From Apteryx mantelli (taxonomy: Eukaryota; Chordata; Aves; Apterygiformes; Apterygidae), in contig NC_089982.1 in the NCBI RefSeq assembly GCF_036417845.1, positions 42,867,684 through 42,931,683 on the forward strand: a stretch of 64,000 bases of DNA, read 5' to 3'. Below are positions 43,301 through 56,083 of the stretch, in pieces. The translations under genes and the position numbers were made by a program. Under the pieces are notes generated by a model. That model made no database searches. It saw nothing but the letters and a program-made list of their open reading frames with translations, and was not told the origin of the DNA. The stretch's first letter is position 1. Every line of letters begins with the position of its first letter.

Positions 43301-45100
43301 TTTGAATGGAAGCCAATGAGAGTTGCTACACAGCATAAAGTTCTTTATGACTGATCAGAAAGTTCTCCCAGATAATGATACTGAACTCTAAAATCACAGG
43401 TCTGGCAGGTTTGTTTACTTTTGTATAAAGAGTAAGGGAGAGTAATGGAGAAAAAAAGAAAATTTAGCTTGTGATGAACTTAACCAACAAATCTGATAAA
43501 GAAGAAGAAAACTTCTGAATCTTCTGAATGCTGGGTAAACTACCTTTATTTGCAGTTTGTCTTGGAGCTCTGAGTGTGTTACCTATATAACATGTAATTT
43601 TTAAGTGATGTGAAGCCATAAACAAATTCATTATATAATTCATGCTGGGAGGGGAGAAATCAGAGGGATAGTGATTCAGTGATCCTAGATATGTACAGCG
43701 AGCATGCTATGAGAAACAGCATATCGGAGAGTCTCTGTACATCCCAGCCCTGCAAAATGCTTAGAACAAGTTTGCATTTGCATTGTTGCAAAGCCAGAGC
43801 TGATATGGCACAGTACGATAGGCATCTTCCAAAGTTTTCTAGCAGTAAGAAAGGAGAGCTGAGGGCTTTGGGGAACTGCTGTGAAGGTGCCTTTGCACAT
43901 AGTTGCATTGTCATAGCCCTGGAATTAAACTGGGGTGAGGAAGCTTCTGGATCCAGTTGGCTTTGAAAGACAGTAAGGTCAGCAAGCTGACCTGTGGGTA
44001 TTTCTGTGGAAAAAACATATTAAACGGTCCAGGACTGACAGTCAGGACACAGAAGGATACCAAGTATAGGTGTGTATACACATATAAATATATGATAAGT
44101 GTGTTTTCAAGTCTGTGAAGAAGAGCTTTGCTTTGCTAGCATAGTGCTTGTACCCACTGAGAGCTGGAGTAGTGTTCAAGGTAGACTCACAGCCAGAAAG
44201 TACTTTTAATTTCTTTGCAGGTGATATATCCAGATCATTTGGAAGGCTCTAATCTTGGGCACATATGCATGTTGTGGGACTTTGGATGTGTCTCGCACTA
44301 TATTGTAAGTATGATTTTCAGGGCTGGTGTCACCAAATGCCAGGAATATTGAGGATGTTCTCCTAGAACATGTTCTCTCTATTATCTTCCTGCTTGTAGC
44401 TAAATAACCTGTAATTTAGGAAAATAGCCATTGGGCTGCAAAGAGTTATTAAAGAAACTTTCTGAAAATTGATTCATTATGTTGTTATTTGGTGATGGAG
44501 GAAGATGTCTTACAGGCTTGCCTTTTAGGTTATTTGTTAAAAAGCTAGGTAAACAGATATGAAATTATAGGGAACAAGGTTCCATTTGTAGAAAGATTTG
44601 AACAGCTGAAAATTTTCAAGTGAGGCTTTGCGTCCTTAAAAAAAAGCCATATGCAAGCTGCTTTTCAGCATGTGTGCTTTTATCAGTCATCTTTTATGGG
44701 CTATTCTGACATAGTCTAAACTCCTGTGAACATGTGTTGAAAAACTAGATGACTTCAGAAGTTCTTTAATATCTGTGGTCTAGAATAGATTGTGATTTAT
44801 TAATATATTGTGAATGGCTTCTCACAACAGTAGGTGCATTGAACATACTGGGATTTGCTCTCTGAGTATTCTTCAGTATCAGAAAGTGTTCTTCAGTAGC
44901 AGTTGTGTTCTGTCCTTTGGTTTCTATGATGCAGCAAAGCTACTTTAATTTAAAGATCATTAGCCATTTTGTTTATATTTTGCCCTGTGACCTCAGTCAA
45001 ATACATTTGCATTATTCTGCAATAGTGCTGTTTGAGCCTAGGGGGATATTGGCACTTCAGCGGGGCGAGATGGCCAGTGGGTTTAACCCGGCGGGACCGC
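40384..45100. other. MSMO1-CPE intergenic region, right part
   Basis: 4.7 kb of AT-rich sequence between the transposon end and the CPE promoter. I recognise no gene or known repeat. A short open frame pair at 43660-43966 on both strands has no domain. Confidence 0.65.
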
Positions 45101-45113
45101 ATGAACGCCGTGC

Positions 45114-45190
45114 AGCGTTAAAAAGAAAAAAAAAAGAAAAAAAGAGGGAAAAAAAGAGGGGAAAAAAAGAGAGAGAAGAAAAAAGAAAAG
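45114..45190 (+). repeat. Polypurine tract upstream of CPE
   Basis: An almost pure A/G stretch of A-rich and GAGAG blocks, about 270-345 bases upstream of the CPE start codon. Such tracts can adopt triplex structures or act as nucleosome-free DNA. Function not shown. Confidence 0.85.
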
Positions 45191-45339
45191 CCCGAGGAAT
45201 TGAGGAGAAAAAGAAACCCAGCAGTGCAGAAATCGTGTGACCGGGTTGTGCCGGACCCCCGCGGGGCTCCCCCGCCGCGGCCCGCGCAGGGCGGTGGCGC
45301 CGCCGGCGCCGCCCCGCCGCCTCCGCCCGCCCCGGCGCC

Positions 45340-45455
45340 GCCCCCTCCCGGCGGCGGCGGCAGCGGCGGCGGCGGCGGCAGCAGCGGCGGCGGCGGCGCG
45401 GGCAGCGGCGGCGGCGGCGGCGGGTCGGCAGCGGCGGCGGGTCGGCAGCGGCGCG
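45340..45455 (+). repeat. CPE: GGC/GCA trinucleotide-rich block in the CPE 5' leader
   Basis: Interrupted (GGC)n runs with GCA interruptions, directly upstream of the CPE ATG. In the CPE frame they would read mostly alanine, but no ATG precedes them in that frame back to the TGA at 45201-45203. Confidence 0.85.
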
Positions 45456-45458
45456 GGC

Positions 45459-45747
45459 ATGGCGGGCGGGCGGCGGGTGCCGGCGCTGCTGGCGCTCTGC
45501 GGCGTGCTCGCTGCCTGCCGGGCGGCGGCGGCGGAGCCGGCGGGCGGCGCCAGCCGGCGGCGGCGGGTGAGCGCCGAGGAGGGCATCTCCTTCGAGTACC
45601 ACCGCTACGCGGAGCTGCGGGAGGCGCTGGTGGCCGTGTGGCTGCAGTGCCCCGCCATCAGCCGGATCTACACCGTGGGGCGCAGCGCCGAGGGCCGCGA
45701 GCTGCTCGTCATCGAGGTCTCCGACCGCCCCGGCGAGCATGAGCCCG
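45459..45747 (+). CDS. CPE: CPE (carboxypeptidase E) exon 1, partial gene
   Basis: CPE is the secretory-granule zinc carboxypeptidase that removes C-terminal Lys and Arg from prohormone intermediates. Exon 1 encodes 96 residues plus a split Gly codon: a signal peptide ([20 protein letters not shown], to about residue 25), a short propeptide ending in the basic site RRRR (33-36), then the start of the M14 catalytic domain ([20 protein letters not shown], then [20 protein letters not shown]). It ends HEPG at the donor GTAAGG. The ATG at 45459 has G at -3 and G at +4. The zinc ligands are encoded in later exons, outside the window. The propeptide is a little shorter than in mammals. Confidence 0.97.
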
Positions 45748-46007
45748 GTAAGGCAGCGCCGCGGGGCTCCGCCGCCCGGTGCAGCGGCGGCGGAGCCGCT
45801 TCCTCCCTGCTGCCGGCCGCAGACGCCAGCGCTGCGGGAAAACGCTGCCGCGAACGTGCCCGCGCGGGGCCGCGGCTCTGCGGGAGCTGCGTACCGGGGC
45901 CGCGCTGCCTGTGCAAACCGCGTTTCCCCGTCGCGTTAGAGGCAGTTACCAGCGTTTGCACAGGTGGTTCTTCGGGTGGAGTAGCTCAGGATATGCTTTT
46001 ATGTATG

Positions 46008-46044
46008 TTTCTTTCTTTTTTCTTTCTTTCTTTTTTTTTTTTTG
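46008..46044. repeat. T-rich CTTT-like tract in CPE intron 1
   Basis: A TTTCTTTC-type pyrimidine run ending in a T homopolymer, before GAGACAG. Simple sequence only. Confidence 0.8.
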
Positions 46045-47697
46045 AGACAGTTGTTGTAAAGGGAGATGCAGTTTCTGTGCATTCCTTTTACACCCACGAG
46101 TGTGCATTTTTCATCAGTTCAGATTTCAGAACTGGCACTGTCATTTATGTCTGTACCTGAAAAGGCTTAATCCTGACAGGTGTTGGGTCCCCGAGGCCTG
46201 ACTGTAGGTAAGCCGCCTGCGGTTAGGTCTTGGCGTTCCCATCAGCAGGTTATGGAACAGGCCTGGAAGTCTGATTTTTAGCTGGAGATGCGGGTTCTGC
46301 AGAGCTTTGGGAGTGGATCTGTACAGCTACGGCTTTATCTTTAGTTGTTTGAACCAAATCCAACCTCACTTTGCATCTTTAGGGGACTTACGTTTTTACT
46401 GACTGCATTAGGGTTATTGATAATAGTGTTAAAAATTAGAGATCGTGGGATCGTAGGTCATAAGGAGGACTGAAGAGGAAGGCAGGGTAACAAAGCATTG
46501 TCTTGAAATGAAAAATAATCATAGAAATAGCAGTGGAATTTGAAAAATTTCTTTGTGGTGTGTTGCCATCTTGACAGGAAGGGTGATACAGAAGCTAAGA
46601 ATTAATCTATCACCCTTATGTAATTTACACACTGGAATGATGCACAGTTATTATTGTGACTTTGTGAGTGTTAGTGTCAGTGGACAGTTATTACAGCTTA
46701 TTTATTTGGCCCTTCTTTCAAGCTGGCTGGAACAGTGAGAGAAAGAGCACTCTGTGCAGTCTGAGATGGAGAGCGTGATTCTCACTGGAGACGTGCTCCT
46801 TCTCCCGCTGATGTCAGTGACAGAGAAGGGATTTGCCATTGAGCCCTGGCAAAAGAGAGAAATCCAACTTTACATCAATGAGTGATAACAAACAGCAGAA
46901 AAATTTCCTTTGGATTCATTCCACATATGGCTGCAGTGAATGTCACGGACGTTCCACGTTTCCTGGAACATGCTCAATCCCTCACAAAAGGAGCCACATC
47001 AAGACAAAAATGCCACATCTGTTAGTGTCCAAATCATATACTGGGGAATAAGATGAGTGCTGGCAATCTGTAGTGACAAATGCTGAAAATCCTATTTTTT
47101 TCTTAGATGATCAACCAGGGTTTGAACCAGAGCAAACTAATTGTTTTATTTAAATCTTCAGTCTCATTCTGCAAGGTACCGAGTATTTCTTGAAAAGTGG
47201 GGAGCTTCTGCAGCTTTTGTTATCTGCAATGGCACATGAGAGGCACTGAGGATCTCTTAGGAAGGGCAGCGAGTCAGACCTCATGCCTAGCTATGCTCAA
47301 TGTCCTTTGAAATCACTGTAAAAACACTGATAATATACGTGTCTTTGTAAACACCCAAATATTATGCTAAAGATTGTAGTAGAGATGTTTTCTTCTTAAT
47401 AACATACCTTTTCTTCTACTGCGTAGTAAAATTTAGCACTATTTATTTTTATATGTGAGTTTTTTTAAGGTGTGTAGTAAAAGAAGTGGAGCCTTATAAC
47501 AACCTTGGCAGGAAATATGAGGCTGATTTTTCAGCTCTTACCTGAGGGGTGAAATTCTTGCTCACTCTGAGAATCCACCCTTGAGTCTCAGGGCAAGAAT
47601 ATAAATATGGATATTTTGTGCAATTAAAGCTTGCAGGATCTGGTTTATCTTCATCTATTATTAAAGAATGATAGAGAGATGCACAGACACGTGCATA

Positions 47698-47762
47698 AAT
47701 GTATGCATACATACACATATATATGTATGTGTATATATACATCCACATATATACACACACAC
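47698..47762. repeat. TA/CA/TG microsatellite
   Basis: Alternating purine-pyrimidine array of TATA, TGTG and CACA blocks. Confidence 0.85.
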
Positions 47763-50700
47763 TTTTTTTTTTCCTCCTTTCTTCATGACAGGCTAAGGAG
47801 TCATTACTCCTGAATGTATCCTGTTCCTACAAGATCTCCCAAGTCATATGGTTTATTTTTAAATATGTGTATGTATAAATGAAATTTATAATGTGGCTCA
47901 TGGATGTATGAACTGTAGACAGCTCATGCTTCTAGAAGCTTGGTGGGTATGCAGGGATGATACCTGAATTATTTAGTGAGCTGCTGTGAAAAAACAACAA
48001 AAAAAATCTGTCCTCTTAGTGGGGAAGTTGATGATTAAATGATGTTTTTGAAGACATAAAGGAGTATAAAAATACATTTTCTGCTATTCTGTTTATGGTT
48101 TTGCATGAAGCTGAACTGGAAGTTTGATTGTAAGCAAATGCTGCACATACGTGCATACATTACATAATCATGCATGTTGCATGCCCATGCAGCAATGTGT
48201 GAATGTATTTGATCATGCATAGACATATAAATTGACTTGTATTTTGAAAGATTTGTTCTTTGTGAAAATAAATTTGTGGGAAATATTTAAAAAAAATATG
48301 AGAAATGTAAAGGAAAATTGCAGAAATATGCTTTAGATTACCAAAGCAACGGGGATGAATCCTTAAGGCCTCATCTTTTGCTGGGATAAATATATGTTAA
48401 GAGGATTTTTTTTTAAAGCCCTGATAGTACTTTAGAAACAAGAATAGTTCCATATGAGTAAGTCTGATTTCTTGCATGAGCATATGAAGTTTCGTGGCAA
48501 ATCTTTAAAACACACATTAGTCACCTGGAAGACCAGAATGGCCTTCATGAAGGTATTCCCAGAGATGTGCTAAATATCAAAAGTGTGAGAATGCCGAAAG
48601 TTCCTGATCATACATTAAATACTAGGGAAGTGTGCTGTCTTCTGTGCAAACTTGAATACCTGTGTCTCCCTTTTGATTCATGCCAAACTGTTCTGGTACT
48701 TTGCAATTTTTTTCTTTTTTTGTGGCAGCAGTTTCTTTAGGCCGAAAGTGCACTCAAATGGGAAAACAGAGCCTGGGAATCACTGATGGAAAAGAAATTG
48801 TTGAATAAAGAGAAGGAAAACCAGAAGATGAAGATGTTTGACCTTTAACAAATAATTTCGTACTGAGGAAGCTGTTCCATGCTGATAACCTCAGTTTTAA
48901 TCAGTGAAGACTAGAGGTTAAGGCAGAGGAAGATTTTAATGAGATGATGTCAGTGATTATGTGTTAAAGGCATTTTCTGAACCTAGACTGGAAGTGATCA
49001 AAAATTTTAGAGTGGCTTTGATCAAGTAAGAAAGTATGATTTTGTCCCTGTGCTTGCCAAAGAATTAGCAAAGTTGACAGAAGATAGCAGACAACAAGGC
49101 GAAGAGAAGATTATGGCAAGTTGATGATGCACCAAAGGAAAACAAGAGAACAGTTGATACTAAAGCACAGATTATTTCTGAGACAAAGAAAGCAATTTTT
49201 TGCCTTAATTCAGGTGCAGGAGAATACTGACTACTTTTGAGAGTAGCAAAACGCCTCTTGCTTTGGGTATCTGATGTTCTTTTGAACAAACACCTGATAG
49301 ATGCTGATCTCTTGAGGCTTTTTTTTTTAATTACCATAAAAAAGCTCATTTTTGGCATAAGTTTGTATCCTTTAATAGCAGTGAAATATATTCAGAACTG
49401 ATTAATGCAGAAAGCAGCTTTTGCACCATTAATGTTCAGCCATTTGTTTAGATATGCTGCTACTTCTGACTCCTTTGTACCATTGATTTTGGTGGCGCGA
49501 GATCAGTCCTTTCTGTTCATACTCCAATTCCAACATGTGAAAACGAAACATTCTGACACTTTCAAGATTCTTAGGGGTTTTATTCTTTACATGAAAAAGT
49601 TGTAGCCAAAAATTTCTCTCAAGTCTTACTTTTGTTTAAAAATACTAAGATTTTATAGTTGTTATTTTTCAGTGCTATAGTTTTGTCAAGAAATCCTATA
49701 GTAAGGATTATTAATCAACTGGTTACATTGTTACAGATACAGGCTCTGGAAACTACTTTTGCATCAAATGGAGGGGAGAGAGGACAGCTGAAAATGTGGA
49801 TTCTGTGACAACAAAATGCTCTGCAAATTTGTGCCACTTTCATCAAATTGTTCATGCTACAGAAAAGCAAAAAGGAATCCTGAAAAATATCAGAATGTTG
49901 GCATTTTGGAAACAAAATATTTTTCTTTTTTTTTCAGAACAGCATTTCATTTAGAAAGGTTTTTCAGTTTTAATAATTTTTTTTCACCCTTCCTTCAAAA
50001 GGCATCTTTAAAAACACTTGAAGAAAAAGCTTTACTTGTAGTTGAGTGTTATATCTCATTCTCTAGAAAATGGTATCTTTGGACTTTTCAGTTTTCAATG
50101 ACAAAACATTGTAAGCCAGTGAGGTAGGTCTCAGGGACGAGGAGTGAGCACGCTGCATATGAAGTGTGCAAAACGGGTCTGGCTAGGAGCGTTTGCTCAG
50201 CTGCATGACCCTGCAGTGCCAGACTTCTGTGAATTTTCTGAGGTGACACTCAGCTACATTCATCTTGGGTACTGTCACTTTATAAAAGACCCTCCTCGAC
50301 ACCATGAGGAAATGGGTTGGGTGGATCACTGGTGATGCTAAGCCTAAGCAAGCTGCTTGACTTGCCAAATTGCTTCTGTACTGCCTTCCCCAAAGTAGCC
50401 TGGTGTTAGGCTCTCCGTTTCGGACACTCCAGCCCTGCCTCACAAGATCGCTGTAAGCCCTGCAGCTGTTTGATCCTGCAAAAACACAATTAAAGGACAG
50501 TCAAAACAAAAGTGAAAATCGTGCATCTCCTTTATATTAATGGATGGGGAGAACCAAGGTCTGTCTAATGCAGAAGTCATTGTCATCACTGTCACTGAAG
50601 TGCTCCCTCTTTCAGGTGTGGCACAAGCCATGTGATCTCATGCTTTCTGTGATAAGATGGCAAACCGACAAGTTCATGGCAAAAAAATGGTTACACGTGA

Positions 50701-53700
50701 TGTTTGTATTTCGTTGTTGCACAAAAGCCCATTTTTTAAGTTTTTTTTTTTTTAATGATTTTGTAAATTTAAGGGACTCTGCAGCCATTCTAGAGAACTG
50801 TGAGCAAGTGCTGCTTTCTGAAAAACAACAGCAACAAGAAGAAGCAAATGTGTAGGAAGATGCAGTGATTTCAGCACGGTGTGGGCAGGCATCTGTGCTG
50901 TGCTCCTCAGAGCTGCGGCACAGGAGAGGGGGGAGACAATTCGATATCACCTTAGGGCCTTGTGGGGCTGCTGCGCTCCATACAGGAGAACACTAAACTC
51001 ATGCAGGCAATAAAACATTTTAGCAACGGTGATGTTAGAAAGCACGTAACTGTTCTCTTGGTTACAGTGATGTCATCAGATGCTGCTGCTCTAATTTTAT
51101 CATTTACAGTTAGTTGCACTTAATTTTATAAAGCTTCTTTTTCTCCTTCTTGCAGTTTAGAAGTGGAAATCCTGTGAGCTATTTGATGGGCTCTATTAAT
51201 ATCTCCTAATTTGACAAAAACATTAATACAAATTGACTATGGCAAGAGCTTGTTATTAAAGCTGGATATTAGAGAGCAAATCTAATTTTTGCATGTTTAA
51301 GGTTTAAGCAAGCATCAGTTTTTATCAATGGCTGCTTGCTTAGCATTTTTTTTCTGAAGGAGATGTCAAATCTGGGACTAGCCTCTGGTAAATGAGTGCA
51401 GTGAGTTCATATTCAGCTGCATTACAGGGTACTGCAAATGCTATAAAGGTATGGATATAAGCAGACTGCTTTGTATCAGGAGTACAAGAGAGGCTAGTCT
51501 GACCACACTATGCTGTCCTTTTTCTGTCCTTTGCTGTTCAGCTTCTCTCCTCTCATGGCTTATGTTTGCAGCCCTCTTTAAACATGTGCCACTCTTCAGG
51601 CAGGAAGACAACAAGCAGCTCTTGGTGTCTGCATATGGATGTATAAAATAAAATGCAGAATAAAAAATGGTTAAACCCTACTAACAAGCCTACCTACCTT
51701 TTAGGTAGCCTTCTGCATTTGGATTTTCTTTCTTTGTGTGTCAGGGAACAGATTTCTTTTCAGAACGTTTAAGGAAGTTCTGCCTTTCCCCTAAAGCTTT
51801 TCTGGGGGTAGGTGCAGACTTGCCTTCTGAGAGTGCTGAAAATAGAGGGCAAATCTGAGGCTACTTGTGCCTTGATCATACTGTAGGAGACAGAGTGGCA
51901 ACAGCTAACTTTCCAGTGAAACCCTTTTGTGCTGTAGGGCCACATATGCCAGTTCCTCTGGAGTCTCAGAGGCACGGTTTGGCCTGGGTAGTCTCTTGCA
52001 GCAGGATTTTAATGCTACCTAGGGCCAGTGTGGGATGTCCAGTGTCCTTATGAGCTCTTCTAGGTTGCGCAGATCTCAGGAGTGCTATAAGATTTGCAGG
52101 CAATAAGATGGGTGTCTGTACATGCTAAGCAAGTTTTAAAAAGGCATTTATTTTATTTTTAAGAGCCTTGAATAACTTTGTATTCTTTATAATTTCCTTA
52201 GTAGCACTAAATTTTTTGAAAATAAAAGATTTTGCTTCTTTAATATTTTCTTTCTTAAGTAAAAAATATTTTCCTAATATTTGTAAATTCATCTTTTCTT
52301 CCTATGTCATCTTAAAGTTCAATTTAAGATAGAGGTATGGAATACCACGAGTCAAATGTAGTGCTTGGAAAACTGGTGAAAATCAAGGAGATGTGGTAGG
52401 CGCATTTATAGATCACGTTTGCAGCTAGTTATTAATGACATTCATGTTCCCACTGAAGTCAATGGAAATTCACAGTGAGTACGGTTAGGCAGCTGTGTTA
52501 AGCAGTCTCTGCAGTGTTTCCTAGAGATATAATACTCCAAATTGCTTTGCTGGCTGAGGTATTTAATCACTTCCATTTTAATTAGATCTTTTAAAAAAGG
52601 ATTAAGAGAAGGTTTGTGCTACCTGGGAAAATACTGTAGGTCCATCTACTGTATCTAAGAAGTTGATATTCTCTTTTACTTGATGGAATAAGGAAAAGGA
52701 TACACAAGCTGTAGCAAAAAGGGCTCCAGTCTTCATGAGGTATAATATGACTCCACTGAAGGCAGTTGTTGTTTTATTTTTCAGGCTTAATTAAAATTAG
52801 ACTGTTTATGAATGTTAGCCTGACTATGCAGAATTCCTTGATCTGATTCAAACTGATTTTGATAATCCTGCTCCTTTTGAAAGAGTTGATTACTTCAACT
52901 TAATTTCTTTTAAAGAGAACAGTTATCATCACCTTCCACGTCTGCAGAATTCCTTAACAGTTTCTAATGAAAACAGTGAACTGTTTTATTGTTTGTTTGG
53001 ACTAAATGGATGTTTTATTATGGTGAGGTTAATGTGAACTCCAGAGCATTAGTAAGAATTGTATAAAACACAATGATTTTTTAATGTTTTGTGAGGCATT
53101 TTGTTGAAGGCAGTAAAATATAATCATGTGATTTATCAAAAAGTGACCTTGCCATCATATAAATAAATCTTCATTCACTTCATCCAGGAAAAGTTATTTA
53201 TATTTCTATAATCTTGTGATCAATATCTCAAGCCTTTAAATTATGCAGAAGATGAAAAATGTAAGACTGACCCTCTTATTTCATAGTAGGCACAAATTTT
53301 TGTCCATAAAAATGGAGTCACTACTATGTTCAGTCAGTAATTTATCATTAGAACTCATTTAGAATTAGTTGTGTGTTCATTCCACCTAATTTTTGACTTT
53401 TAATTGGTGTATGTGATTTAGAAGCCTACATACTATACATGCCTATTCATGCTATAATCTCTCTTTGCTAGTTTAGCAGATAGAGCTCTTAGGTGGGCTG
53501 CAATGGCCTCTGAAAATGTCTGTTTTCTCCACTGACTATAAAAGGAGCCCACTTTAGGCAGACTTCTAACACAGGCATTTGTGCAAGAGCTTGTGGTTAG
53601 ACATGATGAATCCCAGCCATCGTGTTTCATCATGTAATATACCTTGTTTTGTTTTATATGCTTACTTTGTGACACGTACTATTTGTGAACTGCATTTGGT

Positions 53701-56044
53701 CTTTTCTCAGTGGATTAATTTATATCATTAATTCTTCATTCCTGTTTAATTCATGTTCCTTTTAAAAAAAGTCATAGGTCACATTTTTTCTGGCCTACAA
53801 ATTCTATAATTCTCAAATCTGTATTGCCTTAGATGCTTGGTTAGTTGTTCCACTGAGGTGGGAAGTAAACTGGAAAGAAGGTTTGTAGGTGAATTCTTTA
53901 AACCTCTATGGAATCAAACAAAAAGTGAAAATTGCAGTGTATACTTTAAGGCTTCTGAGTCAGTTAATTAAAAGGATGAGTAGTAGGTATGAGCACTGAG
54001 GTACAAGCTGTGTTCATTTTGGAGTAAGTTGCCGAGTGACGTTTTGAAATCAAGAGCCAGGATTCGCTGAATTCAGAGGGATCAGGATGTCACATTGGAA
54101 GCTTAGTTTCTGGTATGCTGAGGCTAAATGAAGACACTAAAGGCCTTTGGAGTTAAAAGGTTGAAGAAAACCCTTCTAAGTGAAACGGTAGCACAGTTGG
54201 GTTTTATTTGCAGTATGACATGAATCTGAGCTCATTTGACTGCCATAAACCTCTATGTATTATCTCAGATTTAATGTGAAAGTTGATGCTGCATTGGGAA
54301 TGGGTTAGGGGCTCTGTATGAACAAAAATGCTAGAATAAGCCAGCTGATTCACTGGGATTTTGGAATCAGACCTCTGCCACAGTATGGAAAACCAACTAT
54401 ATGTGCTGTGATGCTATAGCTGGCCTAGGGCATTGAGGTCATCACCTTGCCCATTGCTTTCAGATTTACTGTTACTGATGAGGACACTAGACTCTCAAAG
54501 TTTGGTCTTGGTCCATACCAACCTTCTCTTTCCAGCAGAGGTTTCCTGCAGCATGCTAACTTTGTGCTAGCTGAATCATGACCAGCCAAATCTTCCCATG
54601 ACAGCAGTAAATAATAGCGTGATTATCAGAAGACTGTGGGATTCAGTTCATTATAAAGCCATACTTCAGAAATGTGCACAAGGCCAAGTAACAGAGGGTC
54701 TTAAATCATAAACCTATGGTGGCTATTCTAAGACAGTAAATGTTTGTTTTTAATTAATTGTTTTCCAAAATGAGACATTTGTAACTGCATAAGCTAGTAA
54801 TTGTTTCCTAGTAGTTGTTCATACTGAATCATGTGCAAAACCGCCATTCTTGTTTACTCACAAATTAAGTCCTGTGGAGCCAGCTGAGATAATCATTCTT
54901 TATGTGGAACTGTTCATTATTGTGGAACATGAGCTGCCTGATTCACAATAGGAGAAAGGAAATGCTCTGGCTGCAGAGTCTGCCTACAATGAGAACAGCC
55001 ATCCTATGCCTAGATCCTTATCCTAAAATGTGGATCTGCCTTAAGGCTATTGAAGAGAAGTTGTTTGGTCAGGTGGCATATGTGGCTGCTTGGCCAAGAT
55101 TTAGCGAGATGGTTTCTTGGTGGAGGCATCCTTGCTGACATACCAATTTAATGATCCAGTAGATTTTTCAGTATCTAGAAAGTCTGGCCTTTGTTGTATG
55201 AGCTCTCCAAACAAAAAGAAATCATGCAGTACTTTGCTGCAAGAAATACAATTAAAGTTTGAAAGAAACAACAAAAAAGCAAAAGTTTGGTGACATTTTA
55301 AAGCTCAAAACTTTTTGCATAGTCATGTTTGCTATATCACAGTAAGGGATTACTAGGTAACAAATATGTGAATTATTGTGTATTTTTCCCTCTGAGATTT
55401 CTAACTGTAAGACATTTCATTTGAGTGTCATCCCTCAAAAATAAATCATGCCCACAGCATGATTAACTTTGAGTTAGACATGGAAGTCCTTCAGTACTGC
55501 AATGTAGTGAATGTATGAAACTATATTTCTTGCACACTTATCTTTCAAAATGAATAGTGTAACTTTTTTTTCCCCCATGGCAAACTGAGGGTTTTGTGCT
55601 TTTGGCTAGCTCTGTGTTTTGGCTTATTGGACAAAAGAGTGGTTTTGGAACTGTAAGCAAAGATGGGATGTGTCCAAGACCTAAATATGCTAACTTAGAC
55701 TAAATAAGACCTAACACTCTTTACATAGGTAAAAAACCCTCTTACTTCAAAGGGAGCTTTATGGATACGGTAAGGTGACTCTCCATGTCAGATCTTCACT
55801 TGATATAAACTACACAGTGGTTTAATTCCTCCTCTCACCCAGCTGCTGAGCATGCACAAATCAAACAAGTCAATGGGAACTGTATGTCTGTATCTCCATT
55901 ATAAACAGAAGGCTATAAATCCTAATGCTTGAGCCTGCTTGTGTGAATACCCTTAAAAAGGAAGGCTTAATGGGACTTCAGTGCTGTAATAGCTTGCAAT
56001 TAAGGAATGAGAAATGAAAAGTTTACTCCTTTCTGAATAAAAGT

Positions 56045-56047
56045 TCT

Positions 56048-56083
<36 letters not shown>
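56045..56083. repeat. (TTTC)n microsatellite
   Basis: About nine perfect tetranucleotide units of TTTC; likely length-polymorphic. Confidence 0.97.

Larger units (their letters stand above)
45240..45960 (+). promoter_or_regulatory. CPE: CpG island at CPE exon 1
   Basis: CpG-dense DNA that covers the 5' leader, exon 1 and the start of intron 1 of CPE. It contains a GGC trinucleotide-rich block (about 45340-45455). No TATA box is visible. Long open frames on both strands in this block are due to composition. Confidence 0.8.

Noticed and set aside
45057-45740. 227-codon minus-strand open frame opposite CPE exon 1
   Set aside because: Composition artefact of the GGC-rich island and the polypurine tract (runs of Arg, Ala, Phe and Ser). 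No conserved domain.
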